Assembly: GCF_028372415.1 (NCBI RefSeq)
Contig: NC_092872.1
Location: 280,491,206-280,555,205 of the forward strand
Direction of reading: 5' to 3'
DNA length: 64,000 bases
Source: Notamacropus eugenii
Lineage: Eukaryota; Chordata; Mammalia; Diprotodontia; Macropodidae
Shown here: in pieces, positions 22,864 through 33,600 of the stretch
Layout: every line of letters begins with the position of its first letter
How positions within the stretch are numbered: the first letter of the stretch is position 1
Position numbers and translations under genes: made by a program
The notes under the pieces: model-generated
What the model was told of the DNA's origin: nothing
The model's input: the letters and a program-made list of their open reading frames with translations, nothing else
Database searches by the model: none

Positions 22864-23832
22864 GATGTTGATTGAGTGTTGTGACTTCTGATTCTTTCAG
22901 TCAGAAGCTGCAGAACTTTGTGTTGAGCTGATGTGTGAAAAAGCTAAAAGCAGGTTTTTGTTTCGTGTTTCCCCTATCAACCCTGGCATTGGCTTGTTAA
23001 GTGTGGGGGAGGAGTGGTCTGGTCCCAGGAGATCTTCTCAGCTGAACTGAGGCAAAGGCAAGCTCAGGGGATGGTGATCCCAGCTGCTCTATTGTCTTCC
23101 CATTTCCCCTGGAGGGCTGAGGCATGCCTAGATGCTAATGCATGTTCCCACCGCTCCTGGTGCTCTTCTCCTGGAGCGGAGGCTTGCTTGGGTCCTAGTG
23201 TGAGTTTTCTCTGCCCTGTGTCCTCTGTCCTTCTGGTTTGCCTCCGCCACAGTAGGAGGAATCCCCCTTAGCTATTTTTCTAGCCTCAGGTGTTGTGAGA
23301 CTATTTGCCCCCTTCTGCTGTTCCCGCTGATTCAGGATTTTTCAGGGGAAATATTTTATGGATCTTTCATGGTCATCAAGGGGGGAGGAGAGAGCATTTA
23401 CTGATCACTCCACCATCCCAGCTCCCAGGAGTTCAAATAGGTGTCTTACCGAAGTTTAATCTTTGGGATGAAGGTCTCAGGAGCTGCTGTGCTGATATCT
23501 GGTGCTCAGGGGCTCTCAGTGGTTCAGTTCGGCTTGTCTCCCACCCTCGGTGCCACTCCGCCAGTTCTGCCCGCTGCTCTCAGGTTTCTCAGGTCCCTTC
23601 CACTCTGCTGCGCTGGCCACACTGAGCTGTGTGCTGGGGGCTCACCCCCGCGGAACAGATCTTTCCTGTGGACATTCCAGTCTAACCTGGGCTCTGAATC
23701 TGTCCCAGTCTGTCTCCCACTGGATTCTGCACCTCCAAAATTTAGTGAGATTCTCCTTTCAGAGGTATCTGATGGAGTTTGTCCAAGAGCTTAGGTGAGT
23801 GTTGCTCTCACTCCTCCATCTTGGCTCCACCA
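22864..23832 (-). promoter_or_regulatory. L1 5' UTR/internal promoter
   Basis: About 970 bp of GC-richer sequence than the rest of the L1, between the 5' end and the ORF1 start codon. The element's sense-strand CCAAGATGG (plus-strand 23816-23824) lies about 9 bp from the 5' end and resembles the YY1 site at the start of the human L1 5' UTR. The open frames seen on the plus strand are antisense shadows. Confidence 0.65.
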
Positions 23833-24567
23833 GTGTATTCTTTCAATGTTTATTTTGCCCTCTGGTTCTAGAATATCAGGGAAGTTTTCCTTGATAATTT
23901 CATGAAAGATGATGTCTAGGCTCTTTTTTTGATCATGGCTTTCAGGTAAACCCATAATTTTTAAATTATCTCTTCTGGATCTATTTTCCAGGTCATTTGT
24001 TTTTCCAATGAGATATTTCACATTATCTTCCATTTTTTCATTCTTTTGGTTTTGTTTTGTGATTTCTTGGTTTCTCATAAAGTCATTAGCCTCCACCTGT
24101 TCCATTCTAATTTTGAAAGAACTATTTTCTTCAGTGAGCTTTTGAACCTCCTTTTCCATTTGGCTAATTCTGCTTTTGAAAGCATTCTTCTCCTCATTGG
24201 CTTTTTGAACCTCTTTTGCCAATTGAGTTAGCGTATTTTTCAAGGTGTTATTTTCTTCAGCATTTTTTTGGGTCTCCTTTAGCAAGGTGTTGACCTGCTT
24301 TTCATGCTTTTCTTGCATCTCTCTCATTTCTCTTCCCAGTTTTTCCTCCACCTCTCTAACTTGATTTTCAAAATCCCTTTTGAGCTATTCCATGGCCTGA
24401 GTCCATTGAATATTTATTTTGGATGTTTGGGATACAGAAGCCTTGAATTCTATGTCTTTCCCTGATGGTAAAGATTGTTCTTCCTCATCAGAAAGGATGG
24501 GAGGAAATATCTGTTCACCAAGAAAGTAACCTTCTATGGTCTTATTTTTTTTCCCTTTTGGGGCCAT
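23833..24567 (-). pseudogene. HAL1-like ORF1, N-terminal part
   Basis: It starts MAPKGKKNKTIEGYF at 24567. An in-frame stop occurs at 24385-24387. The frame resumes with a long heptad-rich coiled coil (REMREMQEKHEKQVNTLLKE, ENNTLKNTLTQLAKEV) and then the RRM-like block RSRRDNLKIMGLPESHD. The L1 insertion cuts the frame at about 23833, and the remaining C-terminal part lies at 16527-16890. The encoded ORF1p-type protein would be a trimeric RNA-binding chaperone. It is inactive here. Confidence 0.75.
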
Positions 24568-25345
24568 TTTCCCAACCAGTTACTTGACTTCTGTGTCCTT
24601 TGTCAAGAGTAGGGTAAACTCTGGGAATCTGCAAGATCTCAGTTCCTCCAAGGTGACATGATCAAGCATATACTGGTCTGGATGCAGAGAGAGATTTTTG
24701 TGCCCATAATGTTAGTAGATACCTCTCCACAGCCACTTAGCCTCCAGTTCCCAAGTCAGCACTTGGGTATGATTTTCAGATAAGCTGGATTGGCAGGGCT
24801 GCCATTCAGTGTGAGACAAAGACCAGCTCAGCCAGGGCCTCCACCGAAGGCGGAGGCAAGACTCAGCTCTTCAATGCCCCCAGGGGTTTTTACACTCCAA
24901 CAGTGGAGCTTCCGTACAGGCTGCTGTGCAGGCTCTGTGGCCACTGCCTGCTGCCAGAGCTATGGGAAAGCCCTTCTCCCTTCCTGGCCTGCTGATTAAA
25001 CCCCATCACTGACCTTTGGCGCCTGTGGATTGAGGGATCTGAGGGCCCGCTGCTGTGACAGTGTCCTCCTGAGGTGTCCTCCCCCCAGAGTCTCGTTGCG
25101 CCACACCACCATTTGGCCAACGCTTGGCTGGGCTCTGTGCTCAGCTCCAAGTCTGGTGCAACCAACATTTCCATGGGCCTTTCAGGTCACCGTGGGCTGG
25201 AAATCTCCTCTACTCTGTTGTTCTCCACTTCTGCTGCTCCAGAATTTGTTAAGAGTCCTTCTCTACAGGTATTTTATGGGCTATGGGGAGGACCCTGGGT
25301 AAGTGTGTCTTTCTAGTCCACCATCTTGGCTCCACCAACTTGGCT

Positions 25346-25639
25346 TTTCAAATATTAATCTGTGCATTATTGTTTATTGAATTCCTTAAATATTCTGTTC
25401 CATTAATGTGATTTTCTGCTTTTAAATTTGTACTAAATAATTTTGATCATGACAATTTCATAATATATTTTGAGATCTGGTAATACAAGATTTCATTTTC
25501 CTCAGTATTTAGTTTTTTGGTTGTTTTCTAATTTCTATAATAGATGTATTTAAATCTGTTAAGCACTTCACTTACAATTAAGTATTAGAACATTTTTTCA
25601 TGAAACTATTAAGTCATAAGACTATTGACATAGTAAACC
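25346..25639. other. AT-rich intergenic
   Basis: No gene. It is the old insertion context to the right of the HAL1-like element. Confidence 0.5.
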
Positions 25640-26145
25640 CCCCACTCCATTAAATTCTGGTAACTCCCTGTTACCTCCAGATTAAACACATAATCCCATT
25701 TGGCTTTTAAAGCCAGGCATAATCTGTCCCCCTCCTATCTTTCCAGTCTTCTAACATCTTACCTCCTCCATGCACTCAGTGACCCAGTGATGCTGTTCTA
25801 CTGGTTTCCTTGAACAAAACATTCTGTCTTCTCACTCTGAATTTTGCATGGCCGCCCCCCAAGCCTCGAACCCTCTGCCCCCTCATCTCTGCCTTCTGTT
25901 TCCCTGACTTCCTTCAGGGCCCAGCTAACATCTGACCTTCTACAAGAAGCTTTTCCCAATCCTCCTTCATCTCAAAGCTTCCCCTATGAGAATCTCTTCC
26001 ATTATCCTGTGTTGATCTTGTTTGTACAAAGTTGTTTACTTGTGTCTTTCTCCATCAAAAGACTGCTTTTTGCCTTTCTTTGTATCTCTGACATTCAACA
26101 CCATTCTCAGTGTCTAGTAGGTGCTTAATAAGTATTCACTGTGGT
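25640..26145 (+). repeat. L2 LINE 3' end
   Basis: 'ccagattaaacacataatcc', 'aaagccaggcataatctgtc', 'tcttctaacatcttacctcc' and the end 'gtctagtaggtgcttaataa' follow the L2 order. Confidence 0.65.
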
Positions 26146-26804
26146 TGTTGTTAATTCAATAACCATTTATTAAGTGCCTACTATGTGCCAGGCACCCATA
26201 AATAATGCAGAAAATGGAAAAAAAGGAATCACAGGAGCCTAAAGATAGTCAAAGGCCCAAGGACACACAAGGGAGTGTCTGAGGTAACATTCAAACCTGG
26301 GTCCATTGATCATCCCCTACACCCCCTCCCTATACTTATATGTTTACATGTTATATCCCCCAATAATGTTAAGGTCCTCAAAGGCATCATTATTCATCTT
26401 TATGGTCCCAGTACCTAGCAGAGACCTCAGTACACAGTAAGGTTTCATAAATATTTGTGGATTGATTAATTGCAGTCTTACCATGAAGTGGGGAGCACCA
26501 CAGGAGTCAAGGTAAACAAATCATCCCTGGTGCTCACAAGCGATCCTCCATCCTCACCATGATGTCTGCAGGGGTATGGTCCCAGAGTAACTCTGGAGAA
26601 AGATGCTTCCTCTCATGTCCCAAACAGAGGTTTGCCTCTCTGTTCCCCATCCTCACCCTCACCTGTTAAAATCCCTTATTTCCATCCAAACTGTCTACCT
26701 GGAGTCTTTCCTGGCTCCTCTCCCCTGCCCAGAGAGGCACACCCTACCCCACAGCATGCCTGGTAAATGTTTGACATATATTTAGGGAGGAGGAAGAGGA
26801 GGAG
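26146..26804. other. Intergenic with short repeat pieces
   Basis: The stretch at about 26155-26210 ('tttattaagtgcctactatg') is a fragment of an old MIR/L2-associated repeat, and a second short L2-like tail lies at about 26400-26465. No gene. Confidence 0.5.
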
Positions 26805-27050
26805 GAGGCTAATGAGTATTTATGTGTCTCTCTAAGGACTTCGTGAATCTTATCTCATGAGATTCTCTCAACAATCTGGTGAGGCAGGTTCTGGCATTAT
26901 ATTCCAATTTTTCAGATAAAGAAACTGAGGCAAAAACCAATTAAGTGACTTGCCCAGGGTCACACAGCTAGTGAGTTATTTCGGACAAGACTTATGGTCT
27001 TCCTGACCTGAGTTCAGAATTCTGTCCATTGCATCACCTAACTGCCTCCA
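26805..27050 (-). repeat. MIR/tRNA-SINE (CORE-SINE type)
   Basis: 'ttatctcatgagattctctc', 'gataaagaaactgaggcaaa', 'gacttgcccagggtcacaca' and 'ccattgcatcacctaactgc' in reverse orientation. Confidence 0.7.
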
Positions 27051-27223
27051 CCTGTTTACACATACATACATGCACACACACATCTAATACACAAATACCA
27101 TATTATTATATATTCCACACAAACTCTACATATGCTCTATACTACATGTACTCTATGTGTACATGAACTCTGTGTACTGTGTATATAAATTGTGTATACA
27201 TGAACACATGCCCATATATTTAT

Positions 27224-27840
27224 ATAAAATCTCCTCCAGAATTGAGGGGATGCCCATCAATTGGGAAAGGTATATGAAGGTAATGAAATATTATTGTGCT
27301 GTAGGAAATGACCAACAGGTAAACTTCAGAAAAACCTGGAAAGACTTGTATAAGCTGATGCTGAGTGAAGCAAGCAGAGCCAAGAGATCATTATACACAG
27401 TAACAGCCACAGTGTGTGAGGACTGATTTTGATAGACTTAGCCCTTCACAGCATTGCAAGGACTTAAAATATTTCCAAAGGACTCTGGATTCAAAATGCC
27501 ATCCACATCCAGAGAAAGAACTATGGAGTCGAAACACAGAGTGAAGCAGACTATGTTCTCTTATGTTTGGTTTTGTTTAGTTTTACTCATGCTTTCTCCC
27601 ATTTTTTTTTTTAATTGGTCTATGCAACATGACTAATGTGAACATATGAAAATAATAAGAATGTATGTGTAGAGCCCATATCAGATTGCAGGCTATCTTG
27701 GGCAGGGGAGAGAGGAGGGAGGAGGAGAAAATATAAAACTTATGGAAGTGATTGTTGAAAACTGAAAACAAATAAATAAATAAATTTGAGGAAAAAATTC
27801 CTAATGATTAGAGATTAAAAAAAAATAAAATCTCCTCCAG
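27224..27840 (+). mobile_element. 5'-truncated L1 with perfect 16-bp target-site duplication
   Basis: The insert (27240-27824) carries the last codons of ORF2 (MPINWERYMKVMKYYCAVGN, FRKTWKDLYKLMLSEASRAK, VTATVCED, stop), about 350 bp of 3' UTR and an A-rich tail. The 16-bp ATAAAATCTCCTCCAG repeat is exact at 27224-27239 and 27825-27840. The 3' UTR differs from the 16.9-23.8 kb L1 but matches the copy at 40049-40679, so both belong to another subfamily. Confidence 0.88.
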
Positions 27841-28324
27841 GAATGTTATCTCTTCTCTTTATTGCCTTTCCTTGGTTGAGTGTATGTGCCAACATCTGGC
27901 CCACATGGGCATCTCACCTGACTTGCCTCACTTGGCATAATCCTGTCACCAGTTTGGGGGAGAAAAGCTGGAGCAGGGGTACCTTGCATCCATGTGCCCA
28001 GTCGGACTTACCCTCCTTGGCCACAGGGTGGCAGTCAACAGTAAGGAACCAGAAAGGAAAGTGCCCACTTGGGTCTCCAGTTTGCTTTAAGGTTTGAAGA
28101 CATTGGAATTTGTGCCATCCTACTGGCCTTCTGTCCAAGCCCTGCTGTCCAGGGTTCAGAATAGGGCCTGAGGGCCTGGGCACGAGCCACCAAGGTCAGA
28201 CTCCACCACTTCTCTTGGCTTCTCCTGTTCTCCATTCTAGGATCCAACCTGGGAAGCCTCCTTGGAGATGTAAAACCCAGTCCAAACCCCTCCTTGTACC
28301 AATGAGAAGTCTGAGAGCTTGGAA
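27841..28324. other. Intergenic, nothing recognised
   Basis: GC-richer unique-looking sequence. The overlapping open frames on both strands have no recognisable domain. Confidence 0.4.
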
Positions 28325-28450
28325 CTAGAGCTAGGAGGGACCTTAAAGGTCACCCAGCCCAACCTCCTTCATTTTCACACTGGGGAAATTGAGGTTCATA
28401 GAGAGGAAGGACTTCCTCAAAGTCATAGGCTGGACAAGAACCTTTGCTTT
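28325..28450 (-). repeat. MIR-related (Ther-type) SINE fragment
   Basis: 'gaccttaaaggtcacccagc', 'aacctccttcattttcacac' and 'gaggttcatagagaggaa' form the 'blank lines' phrase found again at 30370-30545, 31430-31600, 31985-32150 and 32195-32345. Confidence 0.55.
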
Positions 28451-28739
28451 TGGGGGCTGGACTCTCAGGGTTGATAGATTAAGAACTCCTGGGGCCCCTT
28501 GGACCTGAGCCCTGGGAGGGTCCTTGGGGGGGGGGGTCATGCTTCTTGATCTGTGTGGAGGCCTTCCCTTCCTTCTCTGTGGGATGCCCTGAAGCTCTCA
28601 GCTCAGGTCAATCTCAGCTGGAGTCCTTAAAAGGCCCAGAGCAGGAGGACTCTATGCTTGGATGCCCAGGACATCAGACAGAGCTCTGCTTGCCCCTGGG
28701 ACTGACAGGAGCTGTTCCTTCCTGCCCATGAACCCATTT

Positions 28740-29600
28740 AATGGTCTTTCCCTGAACCCTTCCCCCTTGGGAATGTTTCTACAGTTGTAAAGGGCATCAG
28801 GGTCCCTCCAGTCTCCCAGGTTTGCAGCTTTGGTGCTGGTGCTGGCATTGAGGCCTCACTCGCCCTTGCCCCATTCTGATCAATCACCAAATCTTGCTTC
28901 TCTTTACAAATATCCCTCACATCTGCCCCCTCCTCTCCTCTGACACAGCCCACCACCGTAGTGCAGGGTCCCTTGACCTCATGCCTGGCCCTTTTGCAAT
29001 CGCTGCTGATGGGCCTGCCTGCCTCCTGGCTCTTCCTTCTCCAGCCCATCCTCCACTCAGCTGTCAATAGGAATTTCCTAAAGTGAAGATATGGCCATGT
29101 TATCCCCTTAATCAAAACCTCCAGTAGTTCCCCATTACTTTCAGGACCAAATACAAAATTGTCTGTCCTTTTCCAGTCTTGTCTCTGTTACTTCTCTCCT
29201 GACACATTACAACATAGCCTTTGCAGTTGACTTGTGTTCTTTGCACACAGTGTGACATCTCCCAACTCCACACCCTTGTGTAAGTCATGTCCCCTGCCTG
29301 GAATTCCTTCCTTCCTCACCCCCACGTCTCACAATTCCTCACTTTCTTTAAGACTCAGATCAAGCCTTACCTTCTCCAGGGGACCTTTCTCCATCCTTTT
29401 AGTTCCTAGTGACCCCACATGCAAAGTGACCGCATGTGGATCTTATATGTTCACATTTATCTAGATATTATTTCTCTTGTTAGAATGGAAGTTCTTTGTA
29501 TCTATAGTACTTCTCATAGTACCTGACACACAGTAGGTGCTTCATAAATGTTTATTGCTTGCATGAAAGTACCTGGCACATCCTAGGTATTTAATCAATG
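28740..29600 (+). repeat. L2 LINE, long 3' fragment
   Basis: In order: 'cctaaagtgaagatatggcc', 'aaaacctccagtagttcccc', 'tcaggaccaaatacaaaatt', 'cccctgcctggaattccttc', 'aagactcagatcaagcctta' and 'cacacagtaggtgcttcata', the L2 3' progression over about 860 bp. A second short tail follows to about 29615. Confidence 0.7.
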
Positions 29601-29615
29601 TTTGTTAACTGACTC

Positions 29616-30119
29616 AGGCTATTCTCCTACTTGGATGTGGCTCTGGCTCCCCCCGCCTGGGCTTTGCCTGAAATCTGAGGGGATAAAGGAAAACCTCTAA
29701 AGAAAGAGCCTTTAATCACAATAACCCCCCCATCGTATAGATAATCATAACAATAAGGAGAAAGGGAGGACATGAGGCTCCTTGGAGGCACAAGGATTCC
29801 TGCCTCCAAGTCAGAGAATCCTGGGTTCAAATAATGCCTCCTATACACACTGTCTAGGTGACCAAGGGGCCATGCTCTAACACTTCCAGTGGAAGAAAGG
29901 CACTGACCTGTATTAGTGGAGGGAATTTCCTCATCTGGGAGTGCCTTCTGTACTGAAATCACAGGTCCAGTCCTATCTGTGGTTCCTCATACACTCCTCA
30001 CTCTCAGAATGTAGGCACCCCTAGAACAAGGACTGCTTCATTTGTCTCTGAGGCAGAAATGGGGGGGGGGAGGGTGAACCAAGGAGCCAGCCCTAAGCAC
30101 GGGATCTGTACCTGGAGTC
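29616..30119. other. Intergenic with a partial SINE
   Basis: Positions 29770-29900 resemble a + strand tRNA-type SINE ('cctgggttcaaataatgcct'). A G-run lies at 30061-30070. No gene. Confidence 0.45.
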
Positions 30120-30270
30120 TGTAAACTTGCTTTTTTCATATCTTGATAACTATTCTAATATAATTGAGCTGGATTTTGTGTACTTAATAACACAGTTATG
30201 AGAAGGGGACCCCAGGCCTCACCAGACTTCAGCCAAAGGGGTCCAGGACATAAAAAGAGTGAGGACACCA
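30120..30270. mobile_element. hAT-type non-autonomous transposon fragment
   Basis: 'cttgataactattctaatat', 'gagaaggggaccccaggcct' and 'aggggtccaggacataaaaa' match the internal and right part of the copy at 46387-46595. Confidence 0.5.
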
Positions 30271-30339
30271 TGCCCTCCAGAGCCACTCCAGAGAACCAAG
30301 GTTCTATCCAAGTCATCATGGAGGAGGTGGAGGGAACAC

Positions 30340-30545
30340 TAGAGAATGGGTTCCAGCAGGGTTCTAGCCTTGGGGGAGCCAGACCTGGAAGAGACCTTCA
30401 AAGCCATGCTAGCTTTACCCTCTTATTAGACAAATGGGAAAACTGAGGTCCAGTGAGAGAGGTCCTTGTCTCAGGTCTATGTAGTTAGCAAGTAGCAGAC
30501 CCCAGTCCAGCCTCTTGGGTCTGAATCCTGTGCTCTTCCTGCTGG
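30340..30545 (-). repeat. MIR-related SINE
   Basis: 'gaagagaccttcaaagccat', 'gacaaatgggaaaactgagg' and 'agcctcttgggtctgaatcc'. Confidence 0.55.
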
Positions 30546-31429
30546 ACCTCCGAGTGGGACAAGCCAACCCTGAACCCTTATGAAGCATCTACTGGGTTCA
30601 AGGCACACAGAGCATGGAAGAGCTTGGTAAATTGATGGGGATGTTTTCATGGCTGCCTGGATCCTCTTGGACCATCATGAGGGCATCAGTTCTTGACAAA
30701 TTTCACTTCATATTATTTTCTTGTTTCTTGGGCTGTTCTCCTCCCTTGTGAGTCATTTCCCACAAACTGCAGCAGCCCTGAACTCTGTGTCTGTGCCTGT
30801 GCAAGCCCTGCTGGAAGCCTCCTTCCCTAAAGACCCCTAACTTGAGGCAATCAGCAAACCCTCCCATCCAACGTTACGCTGCTCCTCAGTCTTGAGTAAC
30901 CATGGTAACAGTGCTGGAGGCCTAGAAACACACATGTTTAAAAAGGACTCAATCTGGATCCATCAGTTAGAACCCAAATTGTGAGGTCCGGAGCTAGAAG
31001 GAACCTCAGCATCCAGCTGCCTGTCTAGTCAGGGCCACAAGGCCAGACACTGAGGGAAAGGATCTGCCATGAACATGTCCTTCAGGTGGTCAACCAGCAA
31101 CCCTGAGGCCTGGCCCCTCTCCAGCTTTTTCATCTATAAAAATGGGTATTGAGTAGCATCCTCCCTAAGACTCTTCCAGCTCTAAAACAACAAGCCTACA
31201 TTCTCCATTCACTGATCATCCCATCCTTCCAAATAGTCCTCATTTAGATTCTTCACAAGACCACAAGAGGGAGCACATCTCCAGTTAGGATCTCCAGGGC
31301 ATGGACCAAATGGGACATCAACAAAGCAGAAGGGGCCTTCTTTCCTACACGAAGATGAGGATGTGCCCACTTCCCCCTGCCCTTGACTGAGGGTTCTACA
31401 GCACAATTAGGGCTGGGCTCAAAGAAATG
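30546..31429. other. Intergenic with degraded repeats
   Basis: A MIR-related piece lies at about 30976-31190 ('tccggagctagaaggaacct'). No gene. Confidence 0.45.
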
Positions 31430-31600
31430 AGAACTCCAAGGGACTTTAGAAACCACTGGGCACAATCCCCTTGTTTTAGAAATGAGTCAATGAAGTCTTA
31501 GGGAGGGAAAGGATTTGCCTGAACTAACTCAGGAAGTAGTAGGAGGTCCAGGATTTGAATCCAGGATCTGAGACTCCAAATCCAGAACTTTCTTTTCTAA
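31430..31600 (-). repeat. MIR-related SINE
   Basis: 'ccttgttttagaaatgagtc', 'gatttgcctgaactaactca' and 'aggatttgaatccaggatct'. Confidence 0.55.
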
Positions 31601-31984
31601 ATAATGCCAGGTGCCAAAATGAGCCACTCAGATCTTCTCACCCACAGTCCCGTTAGACATACAGTCTTCCCAGTACAGGGCTCATACTACATCAGTCTGC
31701 TTTGAGAATTTTTCAGCTTTTGGGCTGAGAGTTTGATACACTCTAAGAAGAAAGTAATTCCTTGTTTTGAAAAGAAATCAGTTCATCAAAGGCCAGAATG
31801 CTTACATCTACTGCGATGGGGAGGGAGGGCACTGCCAAGCGTTTGAACCAGTATCTCAGAAAAAGCTCATACCCTCCCACCTTCAGCCCTTCAGAAAGGT
31901 AATGGGCAGGCTCTTTATTCAATGCATTCACCATGCCCACCTTTGCTTCCAGATTCTTCCATTGTGGTCCAGACCCTTCACAGG

Positions 31985-32345
31985 ATCATAGACTTAAGGC
32001 TGGAAGGGACCTCCAAGGCCATCTAGTCAAACCCTTCATTTCACAGGTGTCCAGGAAATTAAGTGACCTGCCTAAGAGCACACCAGCAAGCCATGGATGC
32101 CACAGCCAAAATCTGAGCCAGGGCCTCTGACTCTGGACCTTGCTGCCTTTATTTTGTTCCCTTCTGTCAATCTTGTGGTAAAGAACACAGGATGAGAGAG
32201 TCTTGGATTTGGAAGAGACCCTTCAGGGTCATCTCCAACTCCCTCATGTTCCACAGGAGGAAACAAAGGTTCGTCAGGTGAAGGGATTTGCCCAAGGTCA
32301 CAAAAGTCATTGGTGAGAATGCCAGGAGAGCTTCTGATCATCAGC
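31985..32345 (-). repeat. Two adjacent MIR-related SINEs
   Basis: Two copies of the same phrase series: 31985-32150 ('aaggctggaagggacctcca') and 32195-32345 ('ggatttggaagagacccttc', 'gggatttgcccaaggtcaca'). Confidence 0.6.
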
Positions 32346-32844
32346 CGGTGGTCAGTTAGGCTTCACTTAACAACCACAAGAAGGAGAAAACCAGTCTCTT
32401 TGAAGGCAGCCAACTCGACTTGGAACTCTCCAGGGGAAGCCATTTCTTTCAAGCCTCAGGGACCAACTCCCTCTCCTGCAAGGTGGCCACCATTCTGACC
32501 TCTGGGCCCAAGGAGAACAAAGCTCCCACAGGAGGCCCTGGATCTGTGGCCCTCCTAGCTGAATATCCCCGGGATGCTACTCTGCCATAACTGGTGATTT
32601 CTGTGGTTATATAACAGTGTTTGTTTGCCTCCTATGTGTGGAGATCTGCGTGGGCTCTCTCTTCCCCAGCTCCAAATCCTGTGAGTCTTTGAACACAAAA
32701 ACCATCCCTGCTGGCAATAGGGAAGGGGGAAAAAAGGCCTGGAAGCTTCTAGTGAGGGCCAGCTTGGAGGGTGGAGAAGGGGCCTGTGCCCAGCACAAAG
32801 CCTTCTCCATAAGAAATGCCCAAGCAATATTTATAGAATGAATG
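32346..32844. other. Intergenic, nothing recognised
   Basis: Short open frames only, on both strands, with no recognisable domain. Confidence 0.4.
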
Positions 32845-33250
32845 CAAAAAGAGCATTCATTCCTTCAGCAAGCATTCCTACAGGACTTGTGTGAGAGACT
32901 GCCTGGAGGAGAAGGAGAAGGTAGGTGGGCAAGGAGAACCAGCTGACCAGTCTCTGTCCTTAAGGGTTCACTTTCTAGGGGGAACTACATGTGTAAATAC
33001 ATTGAAAACGCACCACAAATGGAGAGAGGAAGCAAGTGAGGGAGGGGGTTCAAGAAAAGACCTTCCCAGTCTTGAAGGAGGCTCAGGATTCTGAAAGTCA
33101 GAAGTGAAGGACTGCGCTTCAGGCATGGGAGACAGTTCATACAAAGATCATGCAGAAGGAACAGGTAGTTTGACTGGAATATGAAGTCCAAGCAACATGC
33201 AATCAGCCTGCTGAGCCAGGTGGGAGCCATATTGCTCAGGACTGGAGGAG
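32845..33250 (+). repeat. Old mammalian interspersed repeat (family not assigned)
   Basis: 'cagcaagcattcctacagga', 'ctctgtccttaagggttcac', 'aatacattgaaaacgcacca' and 'gcatgggagacagttcatac' follow the order seen again at 56575-57400. Confidence 0.45.
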
Positions 33251-33449
33251 GCCAATGGAGCAGTTTGTATTCCATGTCAGCAAAGGTGTGATGTTGTCAA
33301 TGTATAGAGAGAGGACATGGGGATCTGACCCAAGGCAGTTGAGAGTGGTTAGAGGACCCTGATAAAGAAGCATCAGGAGAAAGCCAGCAGGTCTGGAGGT
33401 GGTAGGATCAGGCAGGTGGGGCAAATAGAGAAAGCAAAGTGACAAGCTG

Positions 33450-33600
33450 GGCAGTGCTGACCTGGCAGTTGGAAAGTTCTGAGTTTGAATCCTGTCCAGG
33501 GGTATGTCTCTGGGAAAGTGACTTCACCTCTCTGGGCCTCAGTTTATTCATCTGTACTGATCTGACAAGATAATCTGTTCTGGATGGCTGCTCTGCAAAT
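33450..33600 (+). repeat. MIR
   Basis: 'gagtttgaatcctgtccagg', 'gaaagtgacttcacctctct' and 'gcctcagtttattcatctgt'. Confidence 0.65.

Larger units (their letters stand above)
16904..23832 (-). mobile_element. Full-length but inactive L1 (LINE-1)
   Basis: About 6.9 kb on the minus strand, from a 5' end (TGGTGGAGCCAAGATGG in sense) at 23832 through 5' UTR, ORF1, inter-ORF spacer, ORF2 and 3' UTR to a T-rich tail near 16904-16980. It lies inside the ORF1 of the older HAL1-like element. Imperfect 11-bp flanking repeats (16893-16903 and 23833-23843, 9 of 11 identical) fit a target-site duplication. ORF1 carries one stop and ORF2 several frame breaks. Confidence 0.9.
15532..25345 (-). mobile_element. 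HAL1-like (half-L1) element split by an L1 insertion, with flanking duplication
   Basis: Two segments, 15540-16892 (3' part) and 23833-25337 (5' part), together about 2.85 kb, make one element on the minus strand: 5' UTR, ORF1, a long non-coding 3' region and a T-rich end. No ORF2 follows ORF1, which is the definition of HAL1. An 8-bp direct repeat ACTTGGCT flanks the whole unit at 15532-15539 and 25338-25345. The 5' end reads (minus strand) TGGTGGAGCCAAGATGG, as in L1. HAL1 elements rely on L1 for mobility. Confidence 0.72.

Noticed and set aside
23014..23798. Plus-strand open frames of 85-117 codons
   Set aside because: Antisense to the GC-rich L1 5' UTR. They have no independent support.
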